Below are positions 50,477 through 58,467 of a stretch of DNA of 64,000 bases, in pieces. Origin of the DNA: Blastococcus sp. TF02A-30 (GTDB taxonomy: Bacteria; Actinomycetota; Actinomycetes; Mycobacteriales; Geodermatophilaceae); NCBI RefSeq assembly GCF_003319185.1, contig NZ_QOHJ01000002.1:248001-312000 (forward strand), in the 5' to 3' direction. Both the position numbers and the translations under genes were made by a program. Position 1 is the first letter of the stretch. Each line of letters starts with the position of its first letter. The notes below the pieces were generated by a model that made no database searches, had not been told where the DNA came from, and saw only the letters and a program-made list of their open reading frames with translations.

Positions 50477-51058
50477 TCACCGCTGCGCGGTCAGCTGGTC
50501 CAGGGCGGAGCCGGTCGGGCGGGCGCCGCGCTTGTTCCACGGCATCCGGGCCAGGGCCATGCCCATCGCGCAGGTGTTGGAGACGGCGGCGAAGACCAGG
50601 CCGCCGCCGACGAAGCCGGACAGCCACTTCGCCTGGGGGGCGACCGTGCTGCCCAGGATCCCGGCGACGACGAGGGACCCGGCGGCCAGGCGGACCTGGC
50701 GCTCGAGCTCCCAGCTCTGCCGGCCGCGGTTCACCGCGCCGCCGGTCCTCTCCCAGCCCACGATGCCGCCGGAGAGGACGACGGGGGAGGTGAGGCCGGC
50801 GGCGTGCAGGGCCTCCTGCGCCTGCCCCGCACGGGCGCCGGAGCGGCAGACGAGGACGACGTCGTGGTGGTCGTCCAGGACCGCGCACAGCTGGTCGAGC
50901 GAGCCCTTGAGCTCGTCGAGGGGGACGTTGACCGCGCCGGGGATGTGGCCGGCCTCGAACTCCGCCGGAGTGCGGACGTCGATCAGCGTGGGGTCCGCGT
51001 CGGAGCCGTTGCCGAGGCGCTCGGCGAGGGTGGGGGCGTCAACTGTGGGGGTGGTCAT
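50477..51058 (-). CDS. Rhodanese fused to a membrane DUF2892 domain (YgaP-like)
   Basis: A 193-residue protein. Residues 1-110 are a rhodanese with catalytic Cys71 in CRSGARAG. Residues ~125-175 are two membrane helices of the DUF2892 type (QVRLAAGSLVVAGILGSTVAP, GGLVFAAVSNTCAMGMALARMPW). E. coli YgaP has the same shape, a membrane-tethered sulfurtransferase. The ATG overlaps the stop of the MBL gene by four bases, so sulfur may pass between the two products. Confidence 0.92.
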   Translation of the reverse strand: MTTPTVDAPTLAERLGNGSDADPTLIDVRTPAEFEAGHIPGAVNVPLDELKGSLDQLCAVLDDHHDVVLVCRSGARAGQAQEALHAAGLTSPVVLSGGIVGWERTGGAVNRGRQSWELERQVRLAAGSLVVAGILGSTVAPQAKWLSGFVGGGLVFAAVSNTCAMGMALARMPWNKRGARPTGSALDQLTAQR

Positions 51059-52443
51059 GCGGGGATCTCCTGCGGGGTCGCGTCGGTGGCGAGGTGGAGG
51101 CCGGCGGCGCCGGCGTTGTCGAAGGAGTCGTCGATGGCGACGACGTCGATGCCGTGGGCGTCGAGCAGGGCGGCGACGACGCCGGCGCGGTAGCCGCCGG
51201 CGCAGTGCACCCACACCGGCCCGGCCGGGACCTCGTGGAGGCGCTCGAGCACCTCGTGGATCGGGATGTGCAGCGACCCGGCGATGTGCCGCTCGGCGCG
51301 CTCCTGGTTGCGTCGCACGTCGAGCACGACGGGGCTGCGGCCGGCCGTGAACTGGGCGGCGAGGTCGGCGAAGGTGGCGGTGCGGTAGCTGCGCAGCGGC
51401 TCGCCACCGGCCCAGTCCTCGACCGCTCCGGTGGCCATGGCGGCCGGCCGGTCGATGCCGACCCGGACCAGCTCGCGCTGGGCCTCGGCGACGTCGTCCG
51501 CGGTCTCGCCGAGCAGCGTCACCGGGGTGCCCCAGGGCAGCAGCCAGGCGAGGTAGGTGACGAACTGGCCGTCCAGGCCGAAGTTGACCGTGCCGCTGAC
51601 GTGGCCGGCGGCGAAGGCCGTCCGGTTGCGCAGGTCGACGACCCACTCGCCGGCCTGGATCCGCCGGCGCAGCTCCGCGGGGTCGGCCTGCTCGGGCAGG
51701 GACAGGTCGATCTCCCCAGGTCCGGCGGCGTTGGCCGGGCCCATGTGCGCGTAGTAGGCCGGGTAGGCGTCCAGCCCGGCGAGGAGTTCCTCGACGTAGG
51801 TCTCCAGGTCGCGCGTGAGGGCCGGGTTGGCCAGCTTCTCCTGGCCGATGGTGCTCGCGGTGCCGCCGGACTGGGTGGCAGAGCAGAAACTGCCGAAGCC
51901 GTGCGTCGGGTACACCGCCGTCGGGTCGGGCAGCTCCTGCGCCAGCCGCCGCGCGGAGTGCCACTGCGCGTGCGCGAGCACCTCGGTGGAGTCGGGGCCG
52001 AGCAGGTCCGGCCGGCCGGTGGACCCGTAGAGCAGCGATCCGCCGGTGAAGACCGCCACCGGCTCGTGCCCGTCGGAGAGCACGTAGGACAGGTGCGTGT
52101 GGGTGTGCCCCGGGGTGAGCAGCACCCGCACGCGCATCCGGTCGCCGACCTCGACGACGTCGCCGTCGCGGACCCCGACGCGGTCGAAGGAGACCGGGTC
52201 GTCGGCGTTGAGCAGGTACTGCGCACCGGTCTCCCGGGCGAGCTCGTAGCCGCCGGTGACGTAGTCGTTGTGGATGTGCGACTCGAAGACGTGGGTGATC
52301 CGCACGCCGGCGGTGCGCGCCAGCCCGAGCACGCGGTCGTAGTCGCGCTGGGGGTCGACGACGAGGGCGACCTCGCCGTCGTGCGCGAGGTAGGTGCGGT
52401 CGCCCAGGCCCGGGGTGTCCAGGGGGAGGACGGTGATCGTCAT
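51055..52443 (-). CDS. MBL-fold persulfide dioxygenase-like protein with two rhodanese domains
   Basis: A 462-residue protein. The metallo-beta-lactamase domain (~1-250) has ESHIHNDYVTGG, TPGHTHTHLSYVL and YPTHGFGSFC, the ETHE1/persulfide dioxygenase-type iron site. A first rhodanese domain (~255-350) has no Cys in its loop and is probably structural. A second (~360-455) has Cys414 in VHCAGGYRAG. The family oxidises glutathione-type persulfide to sulfite; in actinobacteria the thiol may be mycothiol. It lies 37 bases after a rhodanese and overlaps the next. CstR control is expected. Confidence 0.9.
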   Translation of the reverse strand: MTITVLPLDTPGLGDRTYLAHDGEVALVVDPQRDYDRVLGLARTAGVRITHVFESHIHNDYVTGGYELARETGAQYLLNADDPVSFDRVGVRDGDVVEVGDRMRVRVLLTPGHTHTHLSYVLSDGHEPVAVFTGGSLLYGSTGRPDLLGPDSTEVLAHAQWHSARRLAQELPDPTAVYPTHGFGSFCSATQSGGTASTIGQEKLANPALTRDLETYVEELLAGLDAYPAYYAHMGPANAAGPGEIDLSLPEQADPAELRRRIQAGEWVVDLRNRTAFAAGHVSGTVNFGLDGQFVTYLAWLLPWGTPVTLLGETADDVAEAQRELVRVGIDRPAAMATGAVEDWAGGEPLRSYRTATFADLAAQFTAGRSPVVLDVRRNQERAERHIAGSLHIPIHEVLERLHEVPAGPVWVHCAGGYRAGVVAALLDAHGIDVVAIDDSFDNAGAAGLHLATDATPQEIPA

Positions 52444-52480
52444 CGCGGTTTCCTCTCGAGTCGTGAGGGCGTGCCGGAGG

Positions 52481-52795
52481 TCAGGCGGCGGTGGCGATCG
52501 GGCGGCCGGACCCGATCCAGGCGCCGGTGCCGCCGGCGACGCTTCTGGCGTCGATGCCGACCGCGCGCATCAGCGCGGTGGCCTGGGCGCTGCGTCCGCC
52601 CGACTGGCAGATCACGTAGACCGGCTGGTCCTTCGGCAGCTCGGGCAGGCGGGCCGGCAGCACGCTCAGCGGCAGGTTCTGCGCGCCGGGGACGTGGCCG
52701 GGGCGGTACTCGCGCGCCTCGCGCACGTCGACGACGAGCGCATCGCCCTCGGCGAGCCGGGCGGCGAAGGCGTTCTGGTCGATCTCGGGGATCAC
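52481..52795 (-). CDS. Single-domain rhodanese, first gene of the CstR operon
   Basis: A 104-residue rhodanese with Cys63 in CQSGGRS, the phrase EYRPGHVPGAQNLPLS and the end SVAGGTGAWIGSGRP. It starts at GTG 52795 behind AGGAG. Two CstR-type palindromes lie at 27 and 74 bases upstream. It heads the series rhodanese, persulfide dioxygenase, rhodanese-DUF2892, tauE, cstR. Confidence 0.9.
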   Translation of the reverse strand: MIPEIDQNAFAARLAEGDALVVDVREAREYRPGHVPGAQNLPLSVLPARLPELPKDQPVYVICQSGGRSAQATALMRAVGIDARSVAGGTGAWIGSGRPIATAA

Positions 52796-52821
52796 GTCAG
52801 CTCCTGGAGGTCTGTGGTCAT

Positions 52822-52837
52822 ATACCCAGGGGGGTAT
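52822..52837 (-). promoter_or_regulatory. CstR-type operator, promoter-proximal
   Basis: ATACCC-AGGG-GGGTAT, six-base perfect arms, 27 bases before the rhodanese start. Same arms and spacing as the thioredoxin site. Confidence 0.6.
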
Positions 52838-52868
52838 GTGCTGTCGCAACGGTAGCACTCTGCTGTGC

Positions 52869-52884
52869 ATTCCCCCGGGGGTAT
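52869..52884 (-). promoter_or_regulatory. CstR-type operator, distal
   Basis: ATTCCCCCGGGGGTAT, one base from a perfect palindrome of the same type; its centre is 47 bp from the proximal site. A second repressor tetramer could bind here. It also lies 260 bases before the divergent DUF3099 gene. Confidence 0.5.
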
Positions 52885-53143
52885 CGCGGCACAGTGGCCG
52901 ACGCGACCCGCGCCAACGTCGACGTGCGGGTGCGGCGACGGCGAGCCGGGGGCCTCCCCGCCGGCAGCCCGAGGTGCGGGCCTGCGAGCAGGAGCAGGCC
53001 GCCGAGGCGGCGACGAACAGGGCCGGCCGCTGACGCCGGGGGTGCCTGCACCGCCGCCGTCGCGGTGGCACCATGGGGCGCGGATCCGGGGCAGCGCCGG
53101 GGCACTCGCCCCGGCGAGCCGGTCAGCGGAGGGATGGACGCCC

Positions 53144-53476
53144 GTGGCCACCAGCCAGCAGTTCCCGCGGCCGCGCCGGGCGGAGCCGGTGCTGATCACC
53201 GAGGCCGAGGTGAGCCAGGCCGAGCAGCACGCCGCCCGCAAGAAGCGGTACGCCATCACCATGGGCATCCGCGTGGTGGCCCTCGTCCTGGCGGCGGTCT
53301 TCTACCAGACCGTGTGGCTGATGATCGTCCTGGCGTTCCTCGGCACCGTGCTGCCCTGGATCGCGGTGATCATGGCCAACGACCGGCCGCCGAAGAAGAA
53401 GCAGCACGTCAACCGCTACCAGGCCCGGCCCGACCGGGTCCTGGAGAACCGGCCCGTCCGCGTCATCGAGGGCTGA
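53144..53476 (+). CDS. DUF3099 membrane protein
   Basis: A 110-residue protein with two membrane helices (MGIRVVALVLAAVFYQTVWL, IVLAFLGTVLPWIAVIMAND). It then carries the basic-aromatic PPKKKQHVNRYQARP tail typical of DUF3099. The start PVLITEAEVSQAEQ is conserved. In mycobacteria the equivalent lies between DUF3039 and sigB. GTG 53144 follows GGAGGG. Function unknown. Confidence 0.9.
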   Translation: MATSQQFPRPRRAEPVLITEAEVSQAEQHAARKKRYAITMGIRVVALVLAAVFYQTVWLMIVLAFLGTVLPWIAVIMANDRPPKKKQHVNRYQARPDRVLENRPVRVIEG

Positions 53477-53478
53477 GG

Positions 53479-54306
53479 TCAGCCCTCCACCGCGGTGGCG
53501 GCCGGCGCAGCGGTGTGGTGCCGGCCCAGCGGCAGCATCAGCGGCTTGCCCGACGTCGGGTCGGCGATGACGCGGCTGTCCAGGCCGAACACGGCGCGGA
53601 CGCAGTCCTCGGTGAGCACCTGCTCCGGCGTGCCGGTGGCGTGCACCCGCCCGGCCGACATGGCCACCAGGTGGTCGGCGTAGCGCGCCGCCAGGTTCAG
53701 GTCGTGCAGGACCATCACGATCGTCGTCCCGCGGGAGCGGTTGAGGTCGGTGAGCAGGTCCAGCACCTCGACCTGGTGGCTCACGTCGAGGAACGTGGTC
53801 GGCTCGTCCAGGAGGAGCAGGTCGGTCTGCTGCGCCAGCGCCATCGCGATCCAGACCCGCTGCCGCTGCCCGCCGGAGAGCTCGTCGACCGGCCGGTCGG
53901 CCAGCTCCGTCGTCTGCGTCGCTTGCAGGGCCGCGGCCACCGCGACGTCGTCCTCGGTGCGCCACCGCGTGAAGATGCCCTGGTGCGGGTTGCGCCCGCG
54001 CCCCACCAGGTCGGCGACGGTGATGCCCTCGGGCGCGATCGGCGACTGGGGGAGCAGGCCCAGCGTGCGGGCCAGCTGCTTGGCCGGCATCCGGTGCACC
54101 GCCGCGCCGTCGAGCAGCACCCGGCCGGCCCGCGGGGGCAGCAGCCGGGTCATCGAGCGCAGCAGCGTCGACTTGCCGCAGGCGTTGGCGCCGACGATCG
54201 CGGTGATCCGCCCCGGCGGCACGACCAGGTCGAGGTCCGCGATGACCGTGCGCTCGCCGTAGCCGAGGGTCAGGTCTTCGGCCGACAGCGAGTGGTCGGT
54301 CGTCAC
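53479..54306 (-). CDS. Iron-siderophore ABC transporter ATP-binding protein (FecE-type)
   Basis: A 275-residue ATPase that powers siderophore import. Walker A is VGANACGKST (a Cys for the usual Gly), the signature LSGGQRQRVWIAMALAQ, Walker B DLLLLDEPTTFLD and the switch His in VLHDLNLA. It overlaps the permease gene by four bases and is last in the operon, which runs substrate-binding protein, permease, permease, ATPase. The convergent DUF3099 gene ends two bases away. IdeR control is expected from the box before the operon. Confidence 0.92.
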   Translation of the reverse strand: MTTDHSLSAEDLTLGYGERTVIADLDLVVPPGRITAIVGANACGKSTLLRSMTRLLPPRAGRVLLDGAAVHRMPAKQLARTLGLLPQSPIAPEGITVADLVGRGRNPHQGIFTRWRTEDDVAVAAALQATQTTELADRPVDELSGGQRQRVWIAMALAQQTDLLLLDEPTTFLDVSHQVEVLDLLTDLNRSRGTTIVMVLHDLNLAARYADHLVAMSAGRVHATGTPEQVLTEDCVRAVFGLDSRVIADPTSGKPLMLPLGRHHTAAPAATAVEG

Positions 54307-55355
54307 AGCGAACCTCCGGTGCGGTGCGAGCGGGCGATGAGGTAGATCAGGTACGGGGCGCCGAGCACGCCGGTCACCACGCCCACGGGGAAGCGGGTGT
54401 CGAAGGCGAACTGGCCGACGAGGTCCGCGACCAGCACCAGCAGCGCCCCGACGAGCGCCGCGGGCACCAGCAGCGAGCCGTTCGGTCCGATGATCCGCGC
54501 CGCGATCGGACCGGCGAGGAACGAGACGAACGCGATCGGGCCGCACGCCGCGGTGGCGAAGGCGATCAGCCCGACCGCGGCGACGATCGCGAGGAGCCGG
54601 GTGCGCTCGACCCGGACCCCCAGGGCCGACGCGGTGTCGTCGCCGAGCTGGAGGGCGGAGAGGTTGCGGGTCTGGGTCAGCAGCACGGGTCCGAGCAGCA
54701 CGAGCGCCAGCAGCGCCGGCACCGTCGCACCCCACGTCGTCCCGTTGAGGCTGCCGTTCAGCCAGCGCAGCGTCTCCTGGAAGTCCCAGCTCCCCGCCTC
54801 GGACAGCGCGTACGACGTGACGCTGGAGGCCATCGCGGCCATGCCGATGCCGATGAGGATGAGCCGGGTGCCGGCCACGCCGTCCTTGAAGGCCAGCGTG
54901 TAGATGAGCAGGGCCACGCCCAGGGCGGCGCCGATGGCCAGCGTCGAGACGGCCGTGCCGCTCAGGCCGAGCAGGACGATCCCGACGGCCGCCGCGGCCC
55001 CGGCGCTGGTGCTGATGCCGATCACGTCCGGGCTGGCCAGCGGGTTGCGCAGCATCGTCTGGAAGGTGGTGCCGGCCAGGCCGAAGCACAGCCCCGCCAC
55101 GACGGCCAGGACGGCGCGCGGCAACCGCAGCCGGCCGACGGTGAAGGAGGCGCCCTGCACCTGCTCGCCGGCGATGACCCGCAGCACGTCACCCGGCGGG
55201 TAGAACGTCTGCCCGACCATCAGGGTCACCGCGAACAGCACGACGACGGCGACGGCGAGCACGGCGACGACGACCCGCCGGCGGGCCCCGCGGCGCACCC
55301 GTCCGCGGACGACGACGTCGACCGCGGACGCCGGGGCCACCAGCCCGGCGCTCAC
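54303..55355 (-). CDS. Iron-siderophore ABC transporter permease (FecD-type)
   Basis: A 350-residue permease of the FecCD family with about ten helices. LPRAVLAVVAGLCFGLAGTTFQTMLRNPLASPDVIGI is the signature, and ACGPIAFVSFLAGPIAARIIG the coupling helix region. It is the second permease of the pair. Its GTG overlaps the stop of the first permease by four bases and its stop overlaps the ATPase GTG. The N-terminal ~25 residues are basic. Confidence 0.93.
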   Translation of the reverse strand: MSAGLVAPASAVDVVVRGRVRRGARRRVVVAVLAVAVVVLFAVTLMVGQTFYPPGDVLRVIAGEQVQGASFTVGRLRLPRAVLAVVAGLCFGLAGTTFQTMLRNPLASPDVIGISTSAGAAAAVGIVLLGLSGTAVSTLAIGAALGVALLIYTLAFKDGVAGTRLILIGIGMAAMASSVTSYALSEAGSWDFQETLRWLNGSLNGTTWGATVPALLALVLLGPVLLTQTRNLSALQLGDDTASALGVRVERTRLLAIVAAVGLIAFATAACGPIAFVSFLAGPIAARIIGPNGSLLVPAALVGALLVLVADLVGQFAFDTRFPVGVVTGVLGAPYLIYLIARSHRTGGSL

Positions 55356-56413
55356 AGCTCGCGCACCTTCTGCCGGCGCACGATGGCGATGAAGAACGGC
55401 GCCCCGATCAGCGCCGTGATGATCCCGACGTCCAGCTCGCTCGGCCGGGCCGCGATCCGCCCGAGCACGTCGGACGCGGTCAGGAGGCAGGCCCCGGCGA
55501 GGGCGGAGAAGGGCAGCAGCCAGCGGTGGTCCACCCCCACCAGCAGGCGGCACACGTGGGGGACCAGGAGGCCGACGAACCAGATCGGGCCGGCGATCGC
55601 GGTGGCCGCCCCCGCGAGCAGCACCGCGCCCAGCGCGGCGATCCCGCGCACCAGCGCGACCCGTTCGCCGAGGCCGGCCGCGAGCTCGTCGCCGAGGGCG
55701 AGGGAGTTGAGGCCGCGGGCGCAGAGGAAGCTGATGGCGAACCCCGCCACGAGGAACGGCACCGCCGGCGCGATGGTGTCGAAGGTGGCGCCGCCGACGC
55801 CGCCGACCTGCCAGGACTGGACGCTCTCCGCGATGTCGCCGCGCGGCAGCGCGACCGCGGTGACGAAGGACGCCAGCGCCGCCGACGTCGCCGCACCGGC
55901 CAGCGCCAGCTTGAGCGGGGTGGCCCCGCCGCGGCCGAGCGAGCCGACGGCGTAGACGAAGACCGCCGCGAGGGCGGCCCCCGCGATCGCCGCCCAGATC
56001 TTGCTGGTCGCCGAGAACAGACCGAACCAGGCGAGCCCGACGACGACGGCGAGGGAGGCGCCCATGTTGACCCCGAGGATGCCCGGGTCGGCCAGCGGGT
56101 TGCGGGTCACGCCCTGCATCACCGCGCCCGACATGCCGAGCGCCGCCCCGACCAGCAGCGCGAGCACGGTGCGCGGGACGCGCTTGCTCACCGCGGCCTG
56201 GCCGAGGTTGTCCGTCGACCCGCCGAGGCCGGCGACGATGTCGGACCAGCCGACGGCCCGCGAGCCGATCGCGACGGAGGCGATCAGCAGGGCGGCGAGC
56301 ACGCCGAGCACCACCAGCAGCCAGAGGATCCGCACCGGTGCCGGACGTCGCGCCGACCCCGGGGGCTGCGCGGTGGCGGCGTCCGGGGTCGGGGCGGGGT
56401 GGACCTGGGTCAC
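55352..56413 (-). CDS. Iron-siderophore ABC transporter permease (FecC-type)
   Basis: A 353-residue FecCD permease. VPRTVLALLVGAALGMSGAVMQGVTRNPLADPGILGV is the family signature and AGPIWFVGLLVPHVCRLLVG the coupling helix. A disordered N-terminal ~30 residues (Pro, Ala, Thr) precedes the first helix. GTG 56413 lies 10 bases after the substrate-binding gene. Homologous to its downstream partner, with which it forms a heterodimer. Confidence 0.93.
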   Translation of the reverse strand: MTQVHPAPTPDAATAQPPGSARRPAPVRILWLLVVLGVLAALLIASVAIGSRAVGWSDIVAGLGGSTDNLGQAAVSKRVPRTVLALLVGAALGMSGAVMQGVTRNPLADPGILGVNMGASLAVVVGLAWFGLFSATSKIWAAIAGAALAAVFVYAVGSLGRGGATPLKLALAGAATSAALASFVTAVALPRGDIAESVQSWQVGGVGGATFDTIAPAVPFLVAGFAISFLCARGLNSLALGDELAAGLGERVALVRGIAALGAVLLAGAATAIAGPIWFVGLLVPHVCRLLVGVDHRWLLPFSALAGACLLTASDVLGRIAARPSELDVGIITALIGAPFFIAIVRRQKVREL

Positions 56414-56423
56414 GGGGACAGTG

Positions 56424-57452
56424 TCACTGGGCCTTGCCGGCTGCCTCGGCGAGCATCGCGACGTAGTCCTCGAGCACCCACGAGATGGCCAGCGGGGTCG
56501 GGTTGGCGGCGGTGCCCAGCGGGGTGTCGGGCAGCAGCACGATCGCCCCATTCTGCACGGCCGGGATCTGCGAGAGCAGCGGGTCGGCGTTCAGCGCGTC
56601 GACCAGGGACTGGTCGCCGTAGGTGACGATGAGGTCGACGTCGTCGAACGCGTCCACCTGCTCGGCGCTCACCGTGCCGGAGAAGGCCTCCGGGTCGGCC
56701 GAGGCCTCCTGCACGCTGGCCGGCGTCGTGAGGCCCATGTCCTCGAAGAACGCGGCGCGGGTGTCGAACGGCGTGTAGAAGCTGACCTCGCTCAGGTCCG
56801 TGGTGTCGACGTGGGTCATGAACATCGCCGACCTGCCCTCGAGCTCGGGGTGCTCGGCGACGGTGTCGGCGATCTCCTGCTCCAGGCTCGCGACCAGCTC
56901 CTCGCCCTCCTCGGCCATGCCCATGCCGGCGGCGTTGAGCTCGATGACGTCGCGCCACGAGGTGGCCCACGGCGCCTCGGGGAACGCCACGACCGGCGCG
57001 ATCTCGCTGAGCGTGTCGTAGTCCTCCTGGGTCAGCCCGGAGTACGCGGCGAGGATGACGTCGGGGTCGGTGTCGGCCACGCCCTCGAAGTCGATGCCGT
57101 CGGTCTCGTCGAACAGGACCGGGGTCTCGGCGCCCAGCTCCTCGAGCTTCTCCTCGACCCAGGGCAGGGTGCCGTTGCCGTCGTCGTCACCGAAGTTGGC
57201 CGCGGCCATGCCGACCGGCACGACGCCGAGCGCCAGGGGCACCTCGTGGTTGGCCCAGTTCACCGTGGCGATGCGCTCGGGCTTCGACTCGATGGTCGTG
57301 GTGCCGAAGGCGTGCTCGATGGTGATCGGCGAGAAGTCCTCCGCGGCCCCGGCCTCGTCGGGGGACGAGTCGGAGTCCGAGGAGCAGGCGGCGAGCCCGC
57401 CGACGAGGAGGGCGGCGGCGGAGAGCGCGGCCAGCCGTGATGCGCGACGCAT
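56424..57452 (-). CDS. Iron-siderophore substrate-binding lipoprotein (FepB/FecB-type)
   Basis: A 342-residue lipoprotein with a lipobox LAAC (Cys23) after an Arg-rich start, and an acidic Ser/Asp linker. The periplasmic-binding fold has ITIEHAFGTTTIESKPERIATVNW and DPDVILAAYSGLTQEDYDTLSEIAPVV, typical of Fe-siderophore binders. It is attached to the outer face of the membrane and gives cargo to the two permeases. A clear IdeR box lies 49 bases upstream. Start ATG 57452. Confidence 0.92.
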   Translation of the reverse strand: MRRASRLAALSAAALLVGGLAACSSDSDSSPDEAGAAEDFSPITIEHAFGTTTIESKPERIATVNWANHEVPLALGVVPVGMAAANFGDDDGNGTLPWVEEKLEELGAETPVLFDETDGIDFEGVADTDPDVILAAYSGLTQEDYDTLSEIAPVVAFPEAPWATSWRDVIELNAAGMGMAEEGEELVASLEQEIADTVAEHPELEGRSAMFMTHVDTTDLSEVSFYTPFDTRAAFFEDMGLTTPASVQEASADPEAFSGTVSAEQVDAFDDVDLIVTYGDQSLVDALNADPLLSQIPAVQNGAIVLLPDTPLGTAANPTPLAISWVLEDYVAMLAEAAGKAQ

Positions 57453-57500
57453 GGTGTCCTTCCGGGTCGCGGAGCGGCGCCGTCGTGACACCGGGCTCCG

Positions 57501-57522
57501 TAGGTGAGGCTTGCCTAACCTA
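57501..57522. promoter_or_regulatory. IdeR/DtxR iron box before the siderophore operon
   Basis: TAGGTGAGGC (57501-57510) and GCCTAACCTA (57513-57522) are an inverted repeat matching at 9 of 10 positions, with a two-base centre. This fits the TTAGGTTAGSCTAACCTAA-type consensus of IdeR and DtxR. IdeR itself is encoded at 23089-23817. Confidence 0.85.
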
Positions 57523-57586
57523 GGGCCGGTGATCATCGCTGTCGATCACGAACAGGTCACGACCGGCCGGATGTGCCGCCGATCAC

Positions 57587-58462
57587 TCAGCGGGCGCCGG
57601 GCCGGGCCACGACCCGCGCGGCCAGCGCCAGCCCGGCGTCCAGCACGTCGGCCGGTGCGGCCCCCGGATCGGCCAGCCAGGCAGCCAGCAGACCGGCCGC
57701 GAACGCGTCACCGGCGCCCGTGGTGTCCACGACCGCCGCCGGGTGCGCCGTCCGGTGCACCACCGTCGTGCCCTCGACCCACAGCGCCCCGTCGGCACCC
57801 AGGCTCACCGCGACCAGCCGGTAGCGGGCGGCCAGCGCCAGTCCGGCCCGCTCGGCGTCGGCGCAGCCGGTCAGCAGCCGGGCCTCGTCCTCGTTGGGCA
57901 GCAGCAGGGTCGAACCGGTCGTGTCCTCGAGGAAGCGGTCCACCCCGTAGCCGGCCAGCGGCCCGGTCGAGGCGGGGTCCACCGAGACGGTGCACCCGGC
58001 GGCCACGGCCGCGCGCAGCGCCGCGAGCCCGGCGGCCCGCGGCCCGTCGTCCAGCAGCGTGTAGCCGGACAGGTGCAGGTGATCACCCGGCCCCGGCGCC
58101 GGGACGTCGTCGGGCCGCAGCCGCAGGTTCGCGCCGCGGTCGGCCAGCATGCTGCGCTGACCGTCGGGCTCCACCAGGCTCACGATCGTGCCGGTCGGCG
58201 TCCCGGCCACGGTGCGCAGCGCCAGCTGCACGCCCGCGCCGCCCAGCTCGGCGCTCAGCCCGGCGCCGGCGGCGTCGTCGCCGATGCAGCCGGCCAGGCG
58301 CACCGGCACGCCGAGCCCGGCCAGGTGCGCGGCGACGTTGGCCCCGGCGCCGCCGCCCCGCGTCGTGATCGCGGCCGGCCGGTCGGAGCCCGGGGCGGGC
58401 TCGCCGCGCAGCACCGCCACGACGTCGGTGCAGACGTCACCGACGACGACGACCGGGCGCAC
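57587..58462 (-). CDS. psuK: PfkB-family kinase, probable pseudouridine kinase
   Basis: A 291-residue ribokinase-fold enzyme. RGGGAGANVAAHLAGLG near residue 35 is the sugar-binding start, DPASTGPLAGYGV lies in the middle and VVDTTGAGDAFAAGLLA is the PfkB signature with the catalytic Asp. It is five bases after psuG, so it most likely phosphorylates pseudouridine for PsuG. A general sugar kinase role cannot be excluded. Start GTG 58462. Confidence 0.85.
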   Translation of the reverse strand: MRPVVVVGDVCTDVVAVLRGEPAPGSDRPAAITTRGGGAGANVAAHLAGLGVPVRLAGCIGDDAAGAGLSAELGGAGVQLALRTVAGTPTGTIVSLVEPDGQRSMLADRGANLRLRPDDVPAPGPGDHLHLSGYTLLDDGPRAAGLAALRAAVAAGCTVSVDPASTGPLAGYGVDRFLEDTTGSTLLLPNEDEARLLTGCADAERAGLALAARYRLVAVSLGADGALWVEGTTVVHRTAHPAAVVDTTGAGDAFAAGLLAAWLADPGAAPADVLDAGLALAARVVARPGAR

Positions 58463-58467
58463 CGGCG

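Larger units (their letters stand above)
52796..53143. other. Divergent region between the sulfur operon and DUF3099
   Basis: This 348-base stretch holds the two CstR-type palindromes on its left, then GC-rich DNA rich in CGG and GCC triplets with several open but unconvincing short frames. Around 53020-53090 it resembles coding-like Pro/Ala/Arg text on both strands, without start signals or homology I can see. I see no gene. Confidence 0.5.

Noticed and set aside
52836..53143. Small genes in the DUF3099 upstream region
   Set aside because: Short frames on both strands are Arg/Pro rich, lack ribosome sites and show no known motif.
51094..54345. 1083-codon plus-strand frame across the dioxygenase and DUF3099 region
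   Set aside because: It crosses several real genes on both strands and has biased low-complexity content.
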